A stretch of 42,762 nucleotides of DNA from Pedobacter sp. (GCF_031119335.1 NZ_JAVHXT010000024.1:1-42762); one strand, 5' to 3'; positions 7,604-14,620 are shown, numbered from the stretch's first letter. Made by a program: numbers and translations. The notes: generated by a model from the sequence alone, not told the origin.

Positions 7604-7664
7604 AAACTGATGCTGACCTGTAGCGAAGCGGAAAGCTACGTAGTAAAATAAATTCAGCATGACG
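7604..7664 (+). repeat. Dispersed repeat, copy A (short form)
   Basis: This 61-bp segment matches the reverse complement of 42567-42656 over its whole length, with two mismatches visible in the first 46 bases and a clean 29-bp deletion relative to that copy. It contains the internal hairpin words TGTAGCGAAGCG and AGCTACG. It lies in the 318-bp pepE-methyltransferase gap. Confidence 0.8.
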
Positions 7665-7684
7665 AAGTGCTGCCTTACCGTCAC

Positions 7685-7699
7685 CTCCGATACTCGGAG
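7685..7699. repeat. CTCCGA/TCGGAG hairpin in repeat-derived spacer
   Basis: CTCCGA (7685-7690) and TCGGAG (7694-7699) form a 6-bp stem with a 3-base loop. The next 25 bases contain the near-palindrome CTGAATTTATTTCAG. The segment looks like further dispersed-repeat DNA; no gene is present. Confidence 0.4.
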
Positions 7700-7797
7700 C
7701 AGGCTCTGAATTTATTTCAGGGTCGGAGATATAGATAATATAGTCATATAAATAAGCAATATGGTAACCGAAGTAAGGTTATTAAGGTTTAGTATGT

Positions 7798-7805
7798 TAC
7801 TTTTG
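7798..7805 (+). promoter_or_regulatory. Candidate -7 element for the methyltransferase gene (TACTTTTG)
   Basis: TACTTTTG matches TAnnTTTG exactly and lies 21 bp before the ATG at 7827. The matching -33 box is unclear. Confidence 0.45.
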
Positions 7806-7826
7806 TAAGCTGTAATTCGATATAAA

Positions 7827-9023
7827 ATGAGTAATCAGAACGATATAATTTTTACGACACAAGTGATAGAGAGCTTGAACAACGAAACTTTTGTGAAGTT
7901 AGCCTTAGGCAATTATAAAGGTAATGAAGAAGGTTTGAAGCAACTTTACGTAAAACCAGTGGTGATTAAGAATACACAACTGTTGGCATTTAATTATCGT
8001 TACAAAACCAGAGATATCTTTAAAAACTATATTAAAGAGGAGGGTATTTTGCTCATTGAAGATTATATTTCCAAAAACTTCAACATCGCTACTTTGTTTA
8101 CAACCAACGAAGAGCATATTTTAGAAAGAAATAACAAAGGTGTTTTCCGTTTAAGAACAAATGCCTTAGCCCAGAAAAAGGAAGTAAACTTAAACCACAA
8201 TAAAGAAAAGAAACGTTTGATTTTGGCGAAGGACAACATTTACCTACAAGAACTAGGCTTGACAGGTGCAGATGGTGTGGTTTTCAAAAATGGTCAGGAC
8301 AAGTACAAACAGATTAATCAATACATCGAAATTCTGAGCTCACTGATTAAAGAATTTCCGGTAGGAGCAATTAACAACGTGGTGGATATGGGTTCGGGCA
8401 AAGGTTACTTGACTTTTGCTTTGTACGATTATCTGCAAAGCCACTACCAAAAAGCAAATGTAGTTGGGATAGAGTTTAGAAAAGATATGGTTGATTTGTG
8501 CAATGCTATAGCTTCAAAAGCAAATTTTGACCAATTATCTTTTGTGGAAGGAACAATCGACAGCTATAATAGCGGTGATATTAATTTACTGATTGCTTTA
8601 CATGCTTGCGATACTGCTACGGATGACGCGATTTATAAAGGCATAAAAGCCAATGCAGAACTCATTGTTGTTGCACCGTGCTGCCATAAGCAAATTCGCA
8701 GGGAAATTGAGAAAAATAAAGCGCAAAATGATTTGAACTTTTTGACTAAACACGGCATCTTCTTAGAGCGCCAAGCGGAGATGGTTACTGATGGTTTACG
8801 TGCTTTAATTTTAGAGTACTTTGGTTATAAAACCAAGGTTTTTGAATTTGTGTCTGATGTGCATACACCCAAAAACGTGTTGGTAGTGGGGATAAAACCC
8901 CTAAATCCCCTAAAGGGGACTTCTGAAGAAAATCGTAAAATGGAAATTCTTCAAAAAATAAAAGATACTAAAGCCTATTTTGGCATTGGTTATCACCATT
9001 TGGAGCGGTTGTTGGAGCTTTAG
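7827..9023 (+). CDS. SAM-dependent methyltransferase, METTL25-like (PF13679 type)
   Basis: The 398-aa product has a Rossmann methyltransferase core in its middle: motif I VVDMGSGKGYLTF (residues about 185-197), the acidic strand VVGIEF near 212, LHACDTATD near 258 and PCCHKQIR near 284. The combination of GSGKGYL, LHACD and a CC pair is typical of the PF13679 family, which includes eukaryotic METTL25 proteins. The N-terminal 150 residues are not recognised. The substrate is unknown. The stop codon overlaps that of the convergent transpeptidase gene (9020-9023). Near the C terminus, 8897-8924 is an in-frame copy of an intergenic-type palindrome. Confidence 0.8.
   Translation: MSNQNDIIFTTQVIESLNNETFVKLALGNYKGNEEGLKQLYVKPVVIKNTQLLAFNYRYKTRDIFKNYIKEEGILLIEDYISKNFNIATLFTTNEEHILERNNKGVFRLRTNALAQKKEVNLNHNKEKKRLILAKDNIYLQELGLTGADGVVFKNGQDKYKQINQYIEILSSLIKEFPVGAINNVVDMGSGKGYLTFALYDYLQSHYQKANVVGIEFRKDMVDLCNAIASKANFDQLSFVEGTIDSYNSGDINLLIALHACDTATDDAIYKGIKANAELIVVAPCCHKQIRREIEKNKAQNDLNFLTKHGIFLERQAEMVTDGLRALILEYFGYKTKVFEFVSDVHTPKNVLVVGIKPLNPLKGTSEENRKMEILQKIKDTKAYFGIGYHHLERLLEL
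8897..8924 (+). repeat. Intergenic-type palindromic repeat inside a coding sequence
   Basis: The segment reads as CCCCTAAATCCCCTAAAGGG-like sequence with a CCCC-TAAA-GGGG hairpin at 8907-8918. It is translated as roughly KPLNPLKGTSE within the methyltransferase. The same word is, from memory, a common intergenic repeat in Bacteroidota. Here it keeps the reading frame. Confidence 0.55.
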
Positions 9024-9583
9024 TTGTAGATCCAAAGTAATACAGCTTTTTTCTTTTTGATTAGTAATTTATCTATTTGCCTCATTTGATCATCGGCTAT
9101 GACCGGGCAACCTGCACTTTGACCGAAAAGATTACCTGGATAAATTTCATAATTGGGAATAGGCGTGTAAGAATGTAGCACCACAATACGCTTAAAAGCA
9201 TTGTTATTGCTTTCTTCTAATCCATACATTTTGTAATGGATGTTGATGCCCCAATTGCTGTAGGCCCTGTTTTTAACTTTGTATTTTCCTAAAGAGGTGC
9301 AATTGCTGCCTACTTTGTTACTGAACACTGGTTTTTGTGCGGTGCTTCCTCCGCCTACGCCATGGGCACACATGCCAGCAATGATAGTTTTCTTTTGTGT
9401 GAAATCGTACACAAATAATCTGTTTTTCCCTGATGGCAAGCTCATGTCTACCATAATGCAGATGGTAGTGTCTAGCTTGTTTTTCTTTGCAAAAGCTAAG
9501 GCTTCGGAGAGTTTATCGGTTTTTATGCTCGGTTCGGTTGACCAAAGAGGTAAGAGGAGCAGCAGTAATTTTAGGTTTAGCAT
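9020..9583 (-). CDS. YkuD-type murein L,D-transpeptidase domain protein
   Basis: The 187-aa product has an N-terminal hydrophobic segment (LLLLLLPLW, residues 6-14) fitting a signal peptide. The catalytic module of the YkuD_2 kind includes MCAHGVGGGS near residue 71, a conserved His137 (VVLHSY) and the nucleophile motif SAGCPV with Cys159. Such enzymes cross-link peptidoglycan stem peptides or attach proteins to them in the periplasm. Length fits a single-domain family member. It is convergent with the methyltransferase gene, and the two stop codons overlap by four bases. Confidence 0.85.
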   Translation of the reverse strand: MLNLKLLLLLLPLWSTEPSIKTDKLSEALAFAKKNKLDTTICIMVDMSLPSGKNRLFVYDFTQKKTIIAGMCAHGVGGGSTAQKPVFSNKVGSNCTSLGKYKVKNRAYSNWGINIHYKMYGLEESNNNAFKRIVVLHSYTPIPNYEIYPGNLFGQSAGCPVIADDQMRQIDKLLIKKKKAVLLWIYN

Positions 9584-9682
9584 AGTTAAAGATAAGGTTT
9601 TGGTAGATGATTTAACTTTGTCGATTTTAATGACTATTACGCAAGAAGATTGACAGAGGTTTTTTCTGCACCTAGCGCAGGT

Positions 9683-9740
9683 TCAATATCATTAAGTTAA
9701 GCGTTGGAGGAGACTCCAACGCTTAACTTAATGATATTGA
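9683..9740. repeat. Perfect 27-bp hairpin with GAGA loop
   Basis: Positions 9683-9709 are the exact reverse complement of 9714-9740, with the loop GAGA (9710-9713). The 7-base word GCAGGTT occurs directly repeated at 9677-9683 and 9743-9749, flanking the hairpin like a target-site duplication. The core GCGTTGG...CCAACGC recurs in another palindrome at 42144-42163. It has no T run, so it is not an obvious terminator. Confidence 0.85.
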
Positions 9741-9768
9741 GTGCAGGTTGTATTAGGCACTGACTTTT

Positions 9769-9798
9769 GTTAATTAAACCTGATGGCAGCGGATATAT
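9769..9798 (+). repeat. 30-bp dispersed repeat, copy 1
   Basis: The segment GTTAATTAAACC ... CAGCGGATATA matches the reverse complement of 12481-12510 at 26 of 30 positions. It directly abuts the 29-bp inverted-repeat element that begins at 9798. Confidence 0.7.
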
Positions 9799-9968
9799 CC
9801 CGATAAAATCCTATCGTGTGGACACAAATATTGGAAAATGTTGTTTTCCTCCCCCTGCCCCCTCGGAGAGGGGGATATGCAAAATGCTTAGGCACAGTGT
9901 GTCCCCCTTTGGAGGGGGATTCAAGGGGGAGGAACGAGATGTGTCCACACGATAGGATTTTATCGGGA
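9798..9968. repeat. 171-bp element with perfect 29-bp terminal inverted repeats
   Basis: 9798-9826 is the exact reverse complement of 9940-9968. Inside is a second inverted pair, TTCCTCCCC near 9846 and GGGGAGGAA near 9926, plus several GGGGG/CCCCC stems. No gene for a transposase is present and the short open frames inside are palindrome artefacts. The structure resembles a MITE or a REP-type composite; no flanking target duplication is clear. Confidence 0.8.
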
Positions 9969-10080
9969 ATATAAGCGTACAGCAGGACTGTATTAGCCAA
10001 GAACTACTGACATCCATTTTCAAATTATCTTAGCTATCTTTAGTCTTTTACCTTCAGCCTTCCTACCTTTTCCCTTAATT

Positions 10081-10176
10081 CTGCCAAGCTGTCAGCAGGT
10101 ATTTAGGTTTTATTTTACATTTTAACAGTTTTTTTTGACAAAATTCTGCCAAAACCCTATTGGCATAAGGCTTGTT
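10081..10176 (+). promoter_or_regulatory. dnaK upstream region: stacked TGNCA inverted repeats and sigma-54-like sequence
   Basis: Three inverted repeats occur: CTGCCA-3-TGTCAG (10081-10095), TTGACA-6-TGCCAA (10135-10152) and TGCCAA-7-TTGGCA (10147-10165). The last overlaps TTGGCATAAGGCTTGTT (10160-10176). That fits the -24/-12 consensus TTGGCAC-N5-TTGCT except for C to T changes in both boxes. It ends 45 bp before the dnaK ATG. I infer a heat-shock-type control region; the sigma factor assignment is uncertain because the -12 GC is GT here. Confidence 0.45.
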
Positions 10177-10221
10177 ATTAACATGGAAACACAAAAAATA
10201 ACAAAAGAAATATATAATAAA

Positions 10222-12129
10222 ATGGGAAAAATAATTGGTATAGACTTAGGAACTACGAACTCTTGTGTGGCGGTAATGGAGGGTAACGAGCCTGTGGTTA
10301 TTGCTAACAGCGAGGGTAAACGTACTACGCCATCTATTGTTGCTTTTACTGAAAACGGCGAGCGCAAAGTGGGCGAGCCTGCAAAACGTCAGGCAATCAC
10401 AAACCCAACAAAAACAATCTACTCTATCAAACGCTTTATGGGAAGCAGCTTCGGCGAAGTTGATAAGGAAGTTGGACGTGTGCCTTATAAAGTGGTAAAA
10501 GGTGATAACAACACACCTCGTGTTGAAATTGATGACAGAAAATATACGCCACAGGAAATTTCGGCAATGGTTTTACAGAAAATGAAAAAAACCGCTGAAG
10601 ATTTCTTAGGTCAAGAAGTAACTGAGGCTGTAATTACAGTGCCTGCTTACTTTAACGATGCACAACGTCAGGCTACTAAAGAAGCTGGTGAAATTGCCGG
10701 TTTACAAGTAAAACGTATCATTAACGAGCCTACTGCTGCTGCGTTAGCTTACGGTTTAGACAAAGCACACAAAGACATGAAAATTGTGGTGTTTGACTGT
10801 GGTGGTGGTACGCATGACGTTTCGGTTTTAGAGCTTGGTGATGGTGTATTTGAAGTAAAGTCTACTGACGGTGATACGCACTTAGGTGGTGATGATTTTG
10901 ACCACGTATTAATTGAGTGGTTGGCAGATGAATTTAAAGCAGAGAACGGTATGGACTTGCACAAAGATCCAATGGCGTTACAACGTTTAAAAGAAGCTGC
11001 AGAAAAAGCTAAAATTGAACTTTCTAGCACTACTTCTACAGAAATTAACTTGCCATACATCACTGCAGATGCTAGCGGTCCTAAACACTTGGTACGCACT
11101 TTAAGCCGTGCTAAATTTGAGCAATTAGCTGCTGATTTGATTAAACGTACAATTGACCCTTGTAAATCTGCTTTGAAAAATGCCGGTTTATCAGTTGGTG
11201 ATATTGATGAGATTATCTTAGTAGGTGGTTCAACTCGTATCCCTGCTATTCAGGATGCAGTGAAAGCTTTCTTTGGTAAAGAGCCTTCTAAAGGTGTAAA
11301 CCCTGATGAGGTTGTAGCAATTGGTGCTGCTATTCAAGGTGGTGTTTTAACTGGTGAGGTTAAAGATGTATTATTGTTAGATGTTACGCCACTTTCTTTA
11401 GGTATAGAAACTATGGGCGGTGTAATGACTAAATTAATTGAGGCCAACACCACTATTCCTTCTAAGAAAACAGAAACTTTCTCTACTGCGGCTGATAACC
11501 AACCATCGGTAGAAATACACATCTTACAAGGTGAGCGTCCAATGGCTGCGCAAAACCGTACAATTGGCCGTTTCATGTTAGATGGAATTCCGCCAGCGCC
11601 ACGTGGTGTACCTCAAATTGAAGTTGCTTTTGATATTGATGCCAACGGTATTTTACACGTAAGCGCTAAAGATAAAGCTACTGGTAAGGAGCAAAAAATC
11701 CGTATCGAGGCTTCATCTGGTTTAACTGATGCTGAAATCCAAAAAATGAAGCAAGAAGCTGAAGCTAATGCAGAAGCTGATGCTAAAGCAAAAGAAGAAG
11801 CTGATAAAATTAACAGTGCTGATGCATTGATTTTCTCAACCGAGAAACAATTGAAAGAGTTTGGCGATAAATTATCTGCCGATAAAAAAGCTCCAATTGA
11901 AGATGGTTTGAAAAAACTAAAAGATGCGCATGCTGCTCGTAACTTCGCTGATATCGAGGCTGCACAAACTGAGTTGCAAAATGCTTGGAATGCTGCTTCT
12001 GAAGAGATGTACAAAGCAGGTCAGGATGGCCAACCACAAGGTGATGCTGGACAAGCAGAACCACAACAAGGTGGTGATACCGTAACTGATGTTGATTACG
12101 AAGAAGTTAAAGACGACGAGAAGAAATAA
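10222..12129 (+). CDS. dnaK: Molecular chaperone DnaK (Hsp70)
   Basis: DnaK is the ATP-dependent cytoplasmic chaperone that works with DnaJ and GrpE. The 635-aa product has the three Hsp70 signatures: IGIDLGTTNS at residue 4, FDCGGGTHDVSV near 190-200 (a variant of the more usual DLGGGTFD) and ILVGGSTRIP near 330. The substrate-binding domain and a helical lid follow, ending in the acidic YEEVKDDEKK. An in-frame codon upstream (10135) would add 29 unrelated residues, so I start at 10222, the normal N terminus MGKIIGID. No grpE or dnaJ is adjacent. A terminator follows. Confidence 0.98.
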   Translation: MGKIIGIDLGTTNSCVAVMEGNEPVVIANSEGKRTTPSIVAFTENGERKVGEPAKRQAITNPTKTIYSIKRFMGSSFGEVDKEVGRVPYKVVKGDNNTPRVEIDDRKYTPQEISAMVLQKMKKTAEDFLGQEVTEAVITVPAYFNDAQRQATKEAGEIAGLQVKRIINEPTAAALAYGLDKAHKDMKIVVFDCGGGTHDVSVLELGDGVFEVKSTDGDTHLGGDDFDHVLIEWLADEFKAENGMDLHKDPMALQRLKEAAEKAKIELSSTTSTEINLPYITADASGPKHLVRTLSRAKFEQLAADLIKRTIDPCKSALKNAGLSVGDIDEIILVGGSTRIPAIQDAVKAFFGKEPSKGVNPDEVVAIGAAIQGGVLTGEVKDVLLLDVTPLSLGIETMGGVMTKLIEANTTIPSKKTETFSTAADNQPSVEIHILQGERPMAAQNRTIGRFMLDGIPPAPRGVPQIEVAFDIDANGILHVSAKDKATGKEQKIRIEASSGLTDAEIQKMKQEAEANAEADAKAKEEADKINSADALIFSTEKQLKEFGDKLSADKKAPIEDGLKKLKDAHAARNFADIEAAQTELQNAWNAASEEMYKAGQDGQPQGDAGQAEPQQGGDTVTDVDYEEVKDDEKK

Positions 12130-12180
12130 TCAATTCTCAGTTTTCAGTTTTCAGTTGACAGTTTTCAGTTGAATGAATAT

Positions 12181-12218
12181 AAAAAAGCGTTGCTGATTAA
12201 TTTCAGTGACGCTTTTTT
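12181..12218 (+). terminator. Terminator of dnaK
   Basis: AAAAAAGCGT (12181-12190) pairs with ACGCTTTTTT (12209-12218), 10 bp, with an inner CTGA/TCAG stem. Between the stop codon and this hairpin lie several tandem CAGTTTTCAGTT-like words (12137-12170), another filler repeat. Confidence 0.8.
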
Positions 12219-12252
12219 AATTATAGCGATATTGCAAAACGTTAATATTTTG

Positions 12253-12314
12253 ACCATATAAGAAATGTAAGAGCATGTAAGCTAACATGCTCTTACATTT
12301 CTTATATGGTTTTT
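12253..12314 (+). repeat. Perfect 26-bp hairpin after dnaK
   Basis: 12253-12278 is the exact reverse complement of 12285-12310 with a 6-base loop, followed by four more T. It could act as a second terminator, but its length and perfect symmetry are more like a mobile palindrome of the same sort as 9683-9740. Confidence 0.8.
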
Positions 12315-12387
12315 GAAAACGAACGCCGCCATTTTATGGCAAATCCAGCCCCGCCATTCGCTACAATCTTTTTGTGACCTTTCCGCC

Positions 12388-12480
12388 GTCATTTCGAACG
12401 CATGTGAGAAATCTAAAACCTATGCTTTTCTAACTTACAGATTTCTCAGTCGTACCTCCTTCGAAATGACGCAACAAAAA
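12388..12480. repeat. GTCATTTCGAA...TTCGAAATGAC repeat
   Basis: GTCATTTCGAA (12388-12398) and TTCGAAATGAC (12470-12480) form an 11-bp pair. Inside, TGAGAAATCT (12405-12414) pairs with AGATTTCTCA (12439-12448). This double-stem pattern is, from memory, a common intergenic repeat in Bacteroidota. The 12130-12647 gap holds only the dnaK terminator and repeats, no gene. Confidence 0.75.
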
Positions 12481-12510
12481 GTATATCCGCTGCTGTCGGG
12501 TTTAATTAAC
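12481..12510 (-). repeat. 30-bp dispersed repeat, copy 2
   Basis: Reverse complement of this segment matches 9769-9798 at 26 of 30 positions. A related GCTGCTGCCG word occurs near 41560 upstream of the DUF2200 gene. Confidence 0.65.
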
Positions 12511-12568
12511 TAAAACCTGTACAACTATCAACCAATACGGCTAAAGCCAAACCAAATTGCATAAAAAA

Positions 12569-12586
12569 CGTCGGCTAAAGCCGACG
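12569..12586. repeat. CGTCGGC-TAAA-GCCGACG hairpin
   Basis: A perfect 7-bp stem with a TAAA loop. The same core GGCTAAAGCC also occurs at 12539-12548, 30 bp upstream. It is downstream of the convergent kinase gene and has no T run. Confidence 0.55.
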
Positions 12587-12647
12587 GTAATGAAATAGCG
12601 ATACCTAGAAGCAAATACTAAAGGAAACTTATCAGAATAGCTGTTTT

Positions 12648-13730
12648 TTAGAGTTGCTTCCTCACCAAATTAGCATCAACCAATTGCTGTAATTGTTGTT
12701 CATTCTTAATCAGTTCGTCCAGTAGTTTAAACTGGTTTCGTGCTCTGTCTAAATTTTGTGTAGTATAATTAATAGGATAATAAACACTTCCGTTTAAGAA
12801 ATCGGTTAAGAAACGTAGTGCCTGCATATAAACAATGTACTGCCCACTAAATAAAATCATTTCTTTTTCAGTGTAAGTAAGAATATCACCCATTTCTGCG
12901 AGATAGCCTTCTATCATGGCCGAAAAATATTCAATACGAATTTCGATTTTCGACAAGTCAGTTTCATTCTCAGAAAATTCGCAAAGATAAGTGCGCATCA
13001 TATCTCCCAAGTCGGAGATGAACTTGCCCGGCATCAACGTATCTAAATCTATTACGCATACGCCTTCAAAAGTATCTTTGTCTAGTAATACATTACTAAT
13101 CTTGGTGTCGTGGTGCATTACCCTATCTGGAAAATCAGCTTTGCTATTAAATTCTCGATATTGGGTTAAAATATTTTTGTATTGTAGTGCCTTGTCAATT
13201 TCTGTTATAGCCTGTGCTTTTATTTTGGAGTTTGATAAGGCAGATTGAAATTGGTCGAAACGCAGTTCCAAATCATGAAAACCAACAATGGCAGGTTTTA
13301 GTCTAGTGCTATCAAAACCATCGAGCAAGCGACTAAGTTTACCGAACTGTTTTGCTGCTTCGTATGCCTGTTTTGGAGAAGTTAATGCATCTAGTGCAAC
13401 AGTGTTTTCCATAAAAGGGGTGAGACGCCAATATTGATCGTTGTAAATAGCCATTTCTTCACCAGAAATAGTTTTTAGCGGTGCCGGAAAAAGATAATCT
13501 GGAAAATTAAGATTAAGATAACTAGCCACACGTTTAATGTTGTTGGCAATAGTTGTAGGCTCTGGGAAAATATTTGTATTGATGCTTTGCAGCACAAATT
13601 TTTCGCCATTTTGGAGGTTGGTTAACAAATAGGTTCTGTTAATATGGCCAGAACCTATTTGTTGTAGTTTGATGTTTTTGCTTGTTAAGCTGTATGCATT
13701 TAATACGTTCTCATCAATTGTTAATTCCAT
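12648..13730 (-). CDS. Sugar 1-kinase of the aminoglycoside-phosphotransferase fold, NahK-like
   Basis: The 360-aa product has the APH/protein-kinase-like fold: a glycine-containing loop IGSGHINRTYLL near residue 25-36, the catalytic loop MHHDTKISNV with Asp208 and Asn213, and the metal motif VIDLDTLMPG with Asp228. Length and motif spacing resemble N-acetylhexosamine 1-kinase NahK; AmgK-type cell-wall recycling kinases share the fold. It overlaps the preceding nucleotidyltransferase gene by 10 bp, so the pair probably makes a sugar 1-phosphate and then an NDP-sugar. The exact sugar cannot be read from sequence. Confidence 0.8.
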   Translation of the reverse strand: MELTIDENVLNAYSLTSKNIKLQQIGSGHINRTYLLTNLQNGEKFVLQSINTNIFPEPTTIANNIKRVASYLNLNFPDYLFPAPLKTISGEEMAIYNDQYWRLTPFMENTVALDALTSPKQAYEAAKQFGKLSRLLDGFDSTRLKPAIVGFHDLELRFDQFQSALSNSKIKAQAITEIDKALQYKNILTQYREFNSKADFPDRVMHHDTKISNVLLDKDTFEGVCVIDLDTLMPGKFISDLGDMMRTYLCEFSENETDLSKIEIRIEYFSAMIEGYLAEMGDILTYTEKEMILFSGQYIVYMQALRFLTDFLNGSVYYPINYTTQNLDRARNQFKLLDELIKNEQQLQQLVDANLVRKQL

Positions 13731-14620
13731 AATTTTTCTGGGTAATTACCTTTTTTTATAAGCTCATCAATACTTGCTTGAACCAATGGCTTATCTTCTT
13801 TGTAGGTAACACCAAACCACTGGTTGTCGGTTGGTACTACTTTAAAAGAAGCTTTTTTGGTATTAACCAGATGCTCTCCCACTAGTGGGATAAAAAACTC
13901 TGCTTTGGGTTTGTCTTTGTTTTCTGCCGCGAAGGTTCTAAACAAATCTTCGGTGATTTTAAACGCCGCTGGCGTAAATCCCCAAAAATTCATAGATACC
14001 GGAGTGTCGAAATCAAGAGCAGTTTCATTTCCATCTTTCTCGAACACAATGGTATCGTCTTTTTTATAAACCTTTGTTCTTTCAACAATTTCTGTCAAAT
14101 TTCCCGCCTCGTCAGTTTTACAAACGCCTCTAGAAACGGCGCCAAAGTCTGATAAGGTTTTTCCAATTTTGTAACCGATAATTGAATAGTTATCATCGCG
14201 TACATCGTTAGTTAGGAAATCAGCCATTTTCTTGAAAGCATCGTAACCGTAAAAATCATCAGCGTTAATTACGCAGAAAGGCTCTTTTACTACCTTTCTT
14301 CCCGATAGGATGGCATGTGCCGTACCCCAAGGTTTTTCTCTGTAAATTTCTTCCTCAATGCCAAATTGTTTAAGGTCGAAATTTTGAAAAACGTAATCTA
14401 CTTCAATTTGACCTTTTAACTTCTCATCAAAAATTGACTTAAAGTTATCGGCAAATTCTTCTTTGATGATAAATACAACTTTTCCAAATCCAGCTTTAAT
14501 TGCATCGTATATAGAATAATCGATAATGGTTTCTCCATTAGGCCCAAAACCATCAATTTGTTTCATGCTACCATAGCGGCTTGCCATCCCGGCAGCCAAA
14601 ATTAGTAAGGTTGGTTTCAT
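13721..14620 (-). CDS. NTP-transferase family sugar nucleotidyltransferase
   Basis: The 299-aa product begins with the nucleotide-binding signature LILAAGMASRYGSMKQ (residues 5-20) and GETIIDYSIYDAIKAG. It has PWGTAHAIL near residue 96 and the metal/sugar motif INADDFYG near residue 118. This is the GlmU/RmlA-like fold that joins a sugar 1-phosphate to a nucleotide. The last 10 bases overlap the start of the kinase gene, implying translational coupling. The pair resembles salvage routes such as NahK/uridylyltransferase or AmgK/MurU. A good -7 element lies at 14658-14665. Confidence 0.85.
   Translation of the reverse strand: MKPTLLILAAGMASRYGSMKQIDGFGPNGETIIDYSIYDAIKAGFGKVVFIIKEEFADNFKSIFDEKLKGQIEVDYVFQNFDLKQFGIEEEIYREKPWGTAHAILSGRKVVKEPFCVINADDFYGYDAFKKMADFLTNDVRDDNYSIIGYKIGKTLSDFGAVSRGVCKTDEAGNLTEIVERTKVYKKDDTIVFEKDGNETALDFDTPVSMNFWGFTPAAFKITEDLFRTFAAENKDKPKAEFFIPLVGEHLVNTKKASFKVVPTDNQWFGVTYKEDKPLVQASIDELIKKGNYPEKLWN

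Noticed and set aside
9798..9968. Insertion sequence
   Set aside because: Inverted ends are present but there is no transposase frame or remnant and no clear target duplication; I call it a MITE-like repeat only.
9767..10023. Several 60-76 codon open frames on both strands
   Set aside because: They lie across the 29-bp inverted repeats and nested G/C stems; the two strands give near-identical peptides because of the palindrome.
10135..10163. E. coli-type sigma-70 promoter (TTGACA at 10135)
   Set aside because: There is no TATAAT-like box at 16-18 bp, and Bacteroidota primary sigma does not use this consensus.
10135..10221. Upstream in-frame start of dnaK adding 29 residues
   Set aside because: It overlaps the inverted-repeat promoter region, and Hsp70 normally starts MGKIIGIDLGTT, which is found at 10222.
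12313..12513. 66-codon plus-strand frame
   Set aside because: It is wholly inside the GTCATTTCGAA repeat block and the 30-bp repeat; composition and lack of a promoter do not support a gene.
9660..12600. CRISPR array in the repeat-rich region
   Set aside because: Repeats are of different kinds and irregularly placed, with no uniform repeat-spacer unit and no cas genes.
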